A stretch of 64,000 nucleotides of DNA from assembly GCA_947445115.1 (NCBI GenBank), contig CANFCG010000008.1, positions 21,289-85,288 of the forward strand. The letters run 5' to 3'. The stretch is from Comamonadaceae bacterium (GTDB lineage: Bacteria > Pseudomonadota > Gammaproteobacteria > Burkholderiales > Burkholderiaceae_C). This document shows positions 20,432 through 27,740 of this stretch, piece after piece; the stretch's first letter is position 1, and each line of letters begins with the position of its first letter. The notes beneath the pieces were generated by a model. It was not told where the DNA came from, ran no database searches, and saw only the letters and a list, made by a program, of their open reading frames with translations. Position numbers and translations under genes: made by a program.

Positions 20432-22132
20432 ATGAGTGGAATTTTGGATAAGGAACGCATCATTGCGGGTCCAGGTTTTAATCGCTGGCTCGTGCCACCT
20501 GCTGCACTGGCCATACACCTTTGTATCGGCATGGCTTATGGTTTCTCAGTGTTTTGGCTGCCGCTGTCAAAGGCACTAGGTGCAAAAACGTGCGGTGCGG
20601 AAGTCGGTTTTTTTGCACAACTTTTTACGACAAGCTGTGATTGGCAAATTTCCACGCTCGGTTGGATGTATACCTTGTTCTTTGTGCTTCTCGGCTCTTC
20701 TGCCGCCATTTGGGGCGGCTGGTTAGAGCGCGTCGGTCCTCGCAAGGCAGGCGTCGTCTCTGCGCTGTGCTGGTGCGGCGGGATGCTGCTGTCGGCGCTG
20801 GGTGTTTATACGCATCAGTTTTGGATGATGATTTTGGGATCAGGCGTGATTGGCGGCATTGGCTTGGGTCTTGGCTACATTTCTCCCGTATCGACCTTGA
20901 TTAAATGGTTTCCCGATCGCCGCGGTATGGCGACAGGCATGGCAATCATGGGTTTTGGCGGTGGCGCCATGATTGGATCGCCCCTTGCGGCTGATTTGAT
21001 GAAGTACTTCTCAACGCCAACTGATGTGGGCGTCATGCAAACCTTTGTCGTCATGGCGCTGGTCTACTTTGTATTCATGATGGCGGGTGCTTTTGGGTAT
21101 CGCGTTCCCGAGACAGGCTGGAAGCCAGCAGGCTGGACACCACCTGCCGCGCAGGTGAGTAATACCATGATTACGCAAAAACACGTGCACGTCAAAAAGG
21201 TCTGGGGCATCCCCCAGTTTTGGCTGATTTGGATGGTGCTTTGCATGAATGTCTCCGCAGGCATCGGTGTGATTGGTATGGCTTCACCGATGTTGCAAGA
21301 AGTGTTTGGCGGCAAGCTGATCGGCGTCGAGCAAAAATTCTCTGAACTTAAAAATACCCAAGATGTGGTGGCCGAGGCTAAAAAATCAGGTGCTGTTTTG
21401 ACGGCAGAGCAAACTGACGCAGCCGCAAAAGGTAAGACGCAGCTCACCGCGATTGCGGTGGTTGCGGCTGGCTTTACAGCGTTACTCAGTCTCTTCAATA
21501 TTGGCGGCCGTTTCTTCTGGGCCAGTTTGTCCGATAAGCTAGGTCGCAAGGTGACCTATGTCGTGTTCTTCGTGCTGGGTGGACTGATGTACTTCAGCAT
21601 CCCAAGTAGCGCAGCTGCCGGTAGTGTGATGCTCTTTGTGGGCGCTTGTTGTGTAATTCTGTCCATGTACGGCGGCGGCTTTGCAACCGTCCCCGCTTAC
21701 CTAGCTGACTTGTTTGGCACGCAAATGGTCGGCGCGATTCATGGCCGTTTGCTGACGGCATGGGCAACTGCAGGCATCCTTGGTCCGGTGGTGGTGAACT
21801 ACATGCGCGAGTACCAACTTGGCCTTGGCATTCCGCGTGAGCAGGTGTACAACCAAACGATGTACATCTTGGTCGGCATGCTGGTTGTCGGTTTAATTTG
21901 CAACTTACTGGTTAAGCCGCTTGACTCCAAATGGTTTATGACCGACAGCGAACTGGTGGAAGAAAAACGCTTGGCGCACGAAAAAATGGCTGCATCTGAA
22001 GTTGGCGCAGCATCCTCTGCTAGCGATGCGGTGCCTACAAGTGTTGTGGTGTTTGCATGGCTTGCCGTGGGCATTCCTCTCGCTTGGGGTGTTTACCGCA
22101 CGCTGCAAAGCGTGATGAAGTTTTTTGCCTAA
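20432..22132 (+). CDS. MFS carrier, oxalate/formate antiporter (OxlT) family
   Basis: The 566-aa membrane protein of about 12-14 helices has the OxlT-family layout: an N-terminal KERIIAGPGFNRWLVPPAAL lead, WYP-DRRG-type loop (IKWFPDRRGMATGMAIMGFGGGA) and a matching C-half (FWASLSDKLGRK). A hydrophilic insert of about 45 residues rich in Ala, Lys and Glu (near 295-340) separates two helices of the C-half and is unusual for MFS carriers. The start at 20432 has TAGGAG at a proper distance. Standing directly before the formate dehydrogenase operon, it most likely imports formate or exchanges oxalate for formate. A terminator separates the two, so it has its own transcript. Confidence 0.88.
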   Translation: MSGILDKERIIAGPGFNRWLVPPAALAIHLCIGMAYGFSVFWLPLSKALGAKTCGAEVGFFAQLFTTSCDWQISTLGWMYTLFFVLLGSSAAIWGGWLERVGPRKAGVVSALCWCGGMLLSALGVYTHQFWMMILGSGVIGGIGLGLGYISPVSTLIKWFPDRRGMATGMAIMGFGGGAMIGSPLAADLMKYFSTPTDVGVMQTFVVMALVYFVFMMAGAFGYRVPETGWKPAGWTPPAAQVSNTMITQKHVHVKKVWGIPQFWLIWMVLCMNVSAGIGVIGMASPMLQEVFGGKLIGVEQKFSELKNTQDVVAEAKKSGAVLTAEQTDAAAKGKTQLTAIAVVAAGFTALLSLFNIGGRFFWASLSDKLGRKVTYVVFFVLGGLMYFSIPSSAAAGSVMLFVGACCVILSMYGGGFATVPAYLADLFGTQMVGAIHGRLLTAWATAGILGPVVVNYMREYQLGLGIPREQVYNQTMYILVGMLVVGLICNLLVKPLDSKWFMTDSELVEEKRLAHEKMAASEVGAASSASDAVPTSVVVFAWLAVGIPLAWGVYRTLQSVMKFFA

Positions 22133-22153
22133 TTGATTTAGGTCAACCATTGG

Positions 22154-22198
22154 AGGGCAATGCTTGTGCACAATGAGCGTTGCCCTTCTTGGTTTTTT
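22154..22198 (+). terminator. rho-independent terminator after the MFS gene
   Basis: A 10-bp stem (AGGGCAATGC pairing with GCGTTGCCCT, one T-G wobble) with a 13-base loop is followed by TCTTGGTTTTTT. It sits between the MFS carrier and the formate dehydrogenase genes. Confidence 0.8.
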
Positions 22199-22228
22199 GC
22201 TCTCCGTATTTGAATTTCTAGGAACCAT

Positions 22229-23956
22229 ATGACAAGCCCGAACATGTCCAGCACGCCCCTTGCCACGCTTGATGCCATGCGCGCCAAGATGAAGCGTTTG
22301 GCCAAGCTCAAAGGTCGCCAAACCGACACCGATTCGCTCGCTGCCGTCCGCGCTTTAATTGGTGACAAACCAGCCAACGGCTACCCACGCGACATGCTGA
22401 TTGAGTACTTGCACAAATTGCAAGATGCCTACCATGGCCTACACGAAGGGCACTTGGTAGCGCTCGCCAAAGAAATGAATATCCCAATGGCCGAGGTGTA
22501 TGAGGTTGCCACGTTTTATCACCACTTCGAAGTGCTACGCGAAGGCGATACCGCCGCTGGCATTACGGTTCGCGTGTGCGATAGTTTGTCGTGTGAGCTG
22601 GCAGGCGCCACAGATTTGATGGCGCGTTTGCCAGCTATTTTGGGCAGCGCGGATGTCAAAGTGATTGCAGCACCGTGCCTCGGTCGTTGCGAGCAAGCGC
22701 CCGTTGTCGCCGTCCATCAAAACCCGATTGCTAATGCAACAACCGACAAAGTGGTGGCTGCGGTGAAGGCTGGCAAAACGACGCATGCTCAGTCCGATCA
22801 GCGACTGGACTACATTGATTACGCGGCTTACCAGGCTGCAGGCGGCTACAAATTGCTCGCAGGATTGGACTCAGAGGCGACGATCAAAACCATGGAAGAC
22901 TCAGGTCTGCGCGGTCTCGGTGGCGCGGGCTTTCCATCGGGTCGCAAATGGCGCATCGTCAAAGGTCAGGCGGGCGAGAAGCTCATGGCGGTCAATATCG
23001 ACGAAGGCGAGCCAGGCACATTTAAAGACCGCACGTATTTAGAGCGCGATCCGCATCGCTTTTTAGAGGGGCTTCTCATTGCTGCGCAAGTCGTGGGCAT
23101 TCAAACTTGCTACATCTACCTGCGTGACGAGTACCACGGTTGCCGTGAAATCTTAGAGCGCGAGGTGACTGCCTTGAAGGCCGGGCCACCAAAGGCTTTG
23201 CAGGGTGCCTTGCCCACGATCCATATCCGGCGAGGCGCGGGAGCCTACATCTGCGGCGAAGAGTCCGCCATGATTGAAAGTATAGAAGGCAAGCGCGGCG
23301 AGCCACGTATGCGTCCACCGTTCATTGCTGAAGTAGGACTGTTTGGCAAGCCAACGCTAGAGCACAACTTTGAAACGCTGTACTGGGTACGCGAAATTTT
23401 GGAAAAAGGCGCAAGCTGGTTTACCAGCCATGGCGCCAATGGTCGTAAGGGCTTGCGCTCATTTAGCGTTTCAGGTCGCGTTAAAAACCCAGGCGTGAAG
23501 TTGGCTCCTGCTGGCATCACGCTCACTGAGCTAGTCGATCAATTTTGCGGCGGGATGTTGGACGGACACGAGCTCTACGCCTATCTACCCGGCGGCGCAT
23601 CGGGCGGTATCTTGCCCGCTTCGCTCGCCAACATTCCGTTAGATTTCGACACGCTGCAGCCGTATGGTTGTTTTATTGGCTCGGCTGCCGTGATGGTGAT
23701 GAGCCAGCATGACAAAGCTCGCGATGCCGCACTCAACATTATGAAATTCTTCGAGCACGAGAGCTGCGGTCAATGTACACCGTGCCGCGTGGGCACAGCC
23801 AAAGCCGCTAAGCTGATGGAAGCTAAAACATGGGACAGCGAAACACTTGAAGACCTTGCTACGGTCATGGGCGACGCCTCCATTTGCGGATTGGGGCAAG
23901 CAGCGCCGAACCCGATTCGCTCGATTCAAAAACACTTTGCGCATGAGGTGGCATGA
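22229..23956 (+). CDS. fdsB: NAD-dependent formate dehydrogenase, fused gamma-beta (diaphorase) subunit
   Basis: This 575-aa fusion of two Complex I-like modules carries both parts of the diaphorase. Residues about 25-165 are NuoE/FdsG-like with the [2Fe-2S] cysteines in CDSLSC and CLGRC. Residues about 200-575 are NuoF/FdsB-like with GLGGAGFPSGRKW, the NADH/FMN site NIDEGEPGTFKDR and GAGAYICGEESA, and the [4Fe-4S] site ESCGQCTPCRVG plus a later Cys (SICGLG). In Cupriavidus these are separate genes fdsG and fdsB; Methylobacterium FDH1 has the fused form at nearly the same length. It passes electrons from the alpha subunit to NAD+. It lies 3 bases before the alpha-subunit gene. Confidence 0.93.
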   Translation: MTSPNMSSTPLATLDAMRAKMKRLAKLKGRQTDTDSLAAVRALIGDKPANGYPRDMLIEYLHKLQDAYHGLHEGHLVALAKEMNIPMAEVYEVATFYHHFEVLREGDTAAGITVRVCDSLSCELAGATDLMARLPAILGSADVKVIAAPCLGRCEQAPVVAVHQNPIANATTDKVVAAVKAGKTTHAQSDQRLDYIDYAAYQAAGGYKLLAGLDSEATIKTMEDSGLRGLGGAGFPSGRKWRIVKGQAGEKLMAVNIDEGEPGTFKDRTYLERDPHRFLEGLLIAAQVVGIQTCYIYLRDEYHGCREILEREVTALKAGPPKALQGALPTIHIRRGAGAYICGEESAMIESIEGKRGEPRMRPPFIAEVGLFGKPTLEHNFETLYWVREILEKGASWFTSHGANGRKGLRSFSVSGRVKNPGVKLAPAGITLTELVDQFCGGMLDGHELYAYLPGGASGGILPASLANIPLDFDTLQPYGCFIGSAAVMVMSQHDKARDAALNIMKFFEHESCGQCTPCRVGTAKAAKLMEAKTWDSETLEDLATVMGDASICGLGQAAPNPIRSIQKHFAHEVA

Positions 23957-23959
23957 ACT

Positions 23960-26908
23960 ATGACAACTACCATGACTGAACAACTCATTCACTTCACGCT
24001 TGACGGCAAAGATATTGCCGCTAAAAACGGCGAATCTATTTTGAGCGCTGCCAAGCGCCACGGCGTTGATATTCCACACCTTTGCTACAAAGACGGTTAC
24101 CGCGCCGATGGTAATTGCCGCGCTTGCGTGGTCGAGATTAAAGGTGAACGCGTGCTCGCGCCGTCTTGCTGTAGGAGTGCCACGGCGGGGATGGAAGTGC
24201 AAGCCGAATCACCGCGTGCCGTGAAGAGCCAAAAGATGGTGCTGGAGATGCTCTTATCCGACATGCCAGATCAAGGTTACAAATGGAACGATTCTGCGCA
24301 GGATGAAATTCCAAAGGACATTAAAGCCATTGGTCAGCACGGCGAACTCTCGGCTTGGGCTGATGAAATGAACGTTGTGGTGCGCCCTGAGCTACGCGCT
24401 ATCGGACGCATGACAGGCAAAGATGCCGCTTCGCACACGAGCACGTGGAGCGACGCCAGTCACCCTGCGATGCTCGTCAACTTAGATGCTTGCATCCAGT
24501 GCACGCGCTGCGTCCGAGCTTGCCGCGAAGAGCAAGTGAACGACGTGATTGGTTACGCCATGCGTGGATCGCATTCCAAAATCGTCTTCGATTTGGACGA
24601 CCCGATGCAAGAGAGCACCTGCGTGGCCTGCGGCGAATGTGTTCAAGCGTGCCCGACGGGTGCGCTGATGCCTAAGACCTTGGTGGGTTCACAAAAAGTG
24701 GATCGCGAAATCGATTCCGTTTGTCCCTTCTGCGGTGTGGGTTGCCAGATTACCTACAAAGTCAAAGACGAAAAAATTGTCGCCGTCGATGGCCGCGATG
24801 GCCCAGCCAACCATGATAGGTTATGCGTCAAAGGACGCTTTGGTTTTGATTACGTCGATCACGCAGGTCGCCTGACTAAACCGCTGATTCGCAAAGCAGG
24901 TGTTGCCAAAGACCCAACGATTTTGGACAAACAAACCAAAGAAATTTCAGATGTATTCCGAGAAGCGACGTGGGAGGAAGCACTCGACTTTGCAGCAGGT
25001 GGACTGCTCAAACTTAAAAATCAATATGGCCTCAAAGCCTTGTCTGGCTTTGGCTCCGCCAAGGGCAGCAACGAAGAAGCGTATCTCTTCCAAAAGCTCG
25101 TGCGTACGGGTTTTGGCTCCAATAACGTGGACCACTGCACGCGTTTGTGTCATGCGTCCAGCGTAGCAGCACTGCTTGAGGGCGTAGGCTCTGGCGCGGT
25201 GAGCAATCAAGTCAATGACGTGAGCCACTCCGAACTCGTTTTGATTATTGGCTCCAACCCAACGTCTAACCATCCTGTCGCTGCGACATGGATGAAGAAT
25301 GCCGCCAAGTTAGGTACAAAAATTGTACTTGCCGATCCGCGCAAGACAGACATTGCCAAGCACGCTTGGCGTACGCTGCAGTTCAAAGCGGATAGCGATG
25401 TGGCGATGCTAAATGCCATGATTCACACCGTGATTGAAGAGGGCTTGGTTGACGAAGCATTCATTCGTGATCGTGCCAACAATTTTGAAGCACTCAAACA
25501 AAACGTGAAGGGTTACAGCCCAGAACTCATGGCGCCTATTTGCGGCATTCCAGCTGAGACGCTACGCGAAGTCGCGCGTGCTTTTGCTAAAGCCAAATCG
25601 GCCATGATTTTGTGGGGCATGGGTGTGAGTCAGCACGTGCACGGTACGGACAACGCTCGTTGTTTGATTGCTCTTGTCACGGTGACTGGACAGATCGGTA
25701 AGCCAGGTTCTGGACTTCATCCACTACGCGGTCAAAACAATGTGCAGGGCGCATCCGATGCGGGTTTGATCCCGATGATGTTCCCCAACTACCAGCGCGT
25801 GGACAACGCGGCTGCGCACGCATGGTTTGAAGATTTTTGGGGCACAAAGTTAGACAGCAAGCCTGGCCTGACGGTCGTGGAGACGATGGCTGCTGCGCTG
25901 TTTGAAGATAGTCATCCTGCCAAAATTCACGGTATGTTTGTCGAGGGTGAAAACCCCGCGATGAGCGATCCTGACTTGAATCATGCACGTCACGCCATGG
26001 CCGAGCTCAAGCACTTCGTGGTGCAAGACATCTTTATGACCGAGACCGCATGGCTGGCCGACGTGATTCTTCCGGCAAGCGCATGGCCAGAAAAAACGGG
26101 CACAGCGTCTAACACCGACCGCATGGTGCAGCTTGGCAAGCAAGCGATCAAACCGCCAGGTGATGCGCGGCAAGACCTGTGGATCTTGCAGCAAATTGCG
26201 CGCCGCATGGGACTGGACTGGACCTACATGAGCGAAGCCTCTTTTGCAGGCGATGGCCATGAGGACCAATCAGGCGCTGCCAACGTTTACGAAGAAATGC
26301 GACAAGCCATGCACGCCGCGCTTTCGGGTATTACGTGGGAGCGTTTGCAGCGTGACTCTAGCGTCACTTATCCGTGCCTCACGGCAGAAGACCCCGGTAG
26401 TCCAACGATCTTTATCAAAGATTTCCCAACGGCTGACGGCCGCGTCAAACTTGTGCCAGCGGACATCATTCCTGCGAATGAGAGGCCAGATGCCGAGTAC
26501 CCGATGGTGCTGATTACGGGTCGTCAACTCGAGCACTGGCACACAGGTTCGATGACGCGCCGCGCCACCGTGCTGGATGCGATTGAGCCGATGGCAACGG
26601 TATCTATGAACGGTGTGGACATGGACAAGAACGGGCTCAAAGCTGGCGATGTAGTGACGATTCAATCGCGCAGGGGCGAGATCGCTATTCATGTGCGCCA
26701 AGACGACGGCACGCCAACAGGCGTGGTGTTCATTCCGTTTGCGTACTACGAAGCGGCAGCGAACAAGCTGACCAACTCGGCTTACGACCCCGTGGCAAAA
26801 ATCCCAGAGTTCAAATACTGCGCTGTGCGCGTTGCCAAAGGCGGTGATATGGCGACTGAGTTTGGATTTAAAACGAATGCAAGGGCGGATGAATCAGTCG
26901 CTGCCTAG
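23960..26908 (+). CDS. fdsA: NAD-dependent formate dehydrogenase, catalytic alpha subunit
   Basis: The 982-aa cytoplasmic molybdo- or tungsto-enzyme opens with a [2Fe-2S] domain (DIPHLCYKDGYRADGNCRAC). Two ferredoxin [4Fe-4S] motifs follow (CIQCTRCVRAC near 178, CVACGECVQACP near 221), then the bis-MGD domain with its own [4Fe-4S] (CPFCGVGC near 255). The active-site residue is Cys397 followed by His398 (HCTRLCHASSVAA), so no selenocysteine is needed. A C-terminal molybdopterin dinucleotide-binding domain (GRQLEHWHTGSMTRR) closes it. Length matches Methylobacterium FDH1 alpha. It oxidises formate to CO2, and related enzymes also run in reverse. No fdsD-like small gene follows; fdhD does. Confidence 0.95.
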   Translation: MTTTMTEQLIHFTLDGKDIAAKNGESILSAAKRHGVDIPHLCYKDGYRADGNCRACVVEIKGERVLAPSCCRSATAGMEVQAESPRAVKSQKMVLEMLLSDMPDQGYKWNDSAQDEIPKDIKAIGQHGELSAWADEMNVVVRPELRAIGRMTGKDAASHTSTWSDASHPAMLVNLDACIQCTRCVRACREEQVNDVIGYAMRGSHSKIVFDLDDPMQESTCVACGECVQACPTGALMPKTLVGSQKVDREIDSVCPFCGVGCQITYKVKDEKIVAVDGRDGPANHDRLCVKGRFGFDYVDHAGRLTKPLIRKAGVAKDPTILDKQTKEISDVFREATWEEALDFAAGGLLKLKNQYGLKALSGFGSAKGSNEEAYLFQKLVRTGFGSNNVDHCTRLCHASSVAALLEGVGSGAVSNQVNDVSHSELVLIIGSNPTSNHPVAATWMKNAAKLGTKIVLADPRKTDIAKHAWRTLQFKADSDVAMLNAMIHTVIEEGLVDEAFIRDRANNFEALKQNVKGYSPELMAPICGIPAETLREVARAFAKAKSAMILWGMGVSQHVHGTDNARCLIALVTVTGQIGKPGSGLHPLRGQNNVQGASDAGLIPMMFPNYQRVDNAAAHAWFEDFWGTKLDSKPGLTVVETMAAALFEDSHPAKIHGMFVEGENPAMSDPDLNHARHAMAELKHFVVQDIFMTETAWLADVILPASAWPEKTGTASNTDRMVQLGKQAIKPPGDARQDLWILQQIARRMGLDWTYMSEASFAGDGHEDQSGAANVYEEMRQAMHAALSGITWERLQRDSSVTYPCLTAEDPGSPTIFIKDFPTADGRVKLVPADIIPANERPDAEYPMVLITGRQLEHWHTGSMTRRATVLDAIEPMATVSMNGVDMDKNGLKAGDVVTIQSRRGEIAIHVRQDDGTPTGVVFIPFAYYEAAANKLTNSAYDPVAKIPEFKYCAVRVAKGGDMATEFGFKTNARADESVAA

Positions 26909-27740
26909 GCTGACCCAGGCTCGCGCGCCACTCACGCAAAGCATTACTGCGACCAACGAAGCGGGAGAGCAAGAGGCAGTCTCCATCCCTGCCGAGCGCT
27001 CGCTGACCGTCTATGTGGACAAGCGCGAGATCGTGACGCTGATGACGCTGGGCGTGAACCCCGAGCTTTTGGTGCTGGGCTATTTGCTTAATCAAAAGCT
27101 GGTGAAGAGCAGCGGCGATATCGAGTCCATCACGGTCGATTGGGATGCGCTAGAGGAGGGTGGCGCTGCCGCCGTGAAAACCCGCAATGGAATCGAAGCG
27201 ATTGAAGAGCGCACCGCACGCCGTGTGGTCACCACAGGCTGCGGGCAGGGTAGCATTTTTGGCGGACTGCTCGATGATTTGGATAGCATCAAATTGCCTG
27301 ACGCACGTTTATCGCAAGCCGCTTTATTCGAAATTTTGAGCCTGATTCGTCAGCAAGATACGACCTACAAATCATCAGGCTCGGTGCATGGCTGCGCGCT
27401 GTTTCGCGTAGATGGGGCATCGGCAAGAGCGACGCTTTTGCATCACGTTGAAGACGTTGGCAGGCACAATGCGCTGGACACGCTGGCGGGTTGGATGAGC
27501 CTGCAAGCCACACAAGATAAGGCTTCTACGAGCGCTGATTTAGTGCTCTACACCACAGGTCGATTGACGAGCGAGATGGTCATCAAATCCGCGCAAATGG
27601 GCGTTCCCTTTGTCGTCTCACGCAGTGGTATTACGCAAATGGGTTTTGATGTGGCGACACGTCTAGGTCTTGGCACGATTGGACGAGCGCTGAATACGCG
27701 CTACCTTTGCTACACGGGTGCTGGCAAAATCGAGCGATGA
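26889..27740 (+). CDS. fdhD: FdhD sulfurtransferase for formate dehydrogenase activation
   Basis: FdhD moves sulfur from a cysteine desulfurase to the molybdenum cofactor of formate dehydrogenase. Family text is clear: ERSLTVYVDKREIVTLMT, GSVHGCALF, HHVEDVGRHNALD, YTTGRLTSEMVIK and SRSGITQMG. The catalytic loop reads TGCGQGS, with Cys118 present, but the second cysteine of the CxxC seen in E. coli FdhD (Cys121/Cys124) is a glycine. The start is uncertain: ATG 26889 (AGGGCGG upstream, 283 aa) or ATG 26877; both overlap the end of the alpha-subunit gene. Its TGA overlaps the next ATG (ATGA). Confidence 0.92.
   Translation: MNQSLPRLTQARAPLTQSITATNEAGEQEAVSIPAERSLTVYVDKREIVTLMTLGVNPELLVLGYLLNQKLVKSSGDIESITVDWDALEEGGAAAVKTRNGIEAIEERTARRVVTTGCGQGSIFGGLLDDLDSIKLPDARLSQAALFEILSLIRQQDTTYKSSGSVHGCALFRVDGASARATLLHHVEDVGRHNALDTLAGWMSLQATQDKASTSADLVLYTTGRLTSEMVIKSAQMGVPFVVSRSGITQMGFDVATRLGLGTIGRALNTRYLCYTGAGKIER

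Noticed and set aside
21064..21549. 161-aa minus-strand frame opposite the MFS carrier
   Set aside because: Mirror of a membrane-protein gene with no domain of its own.
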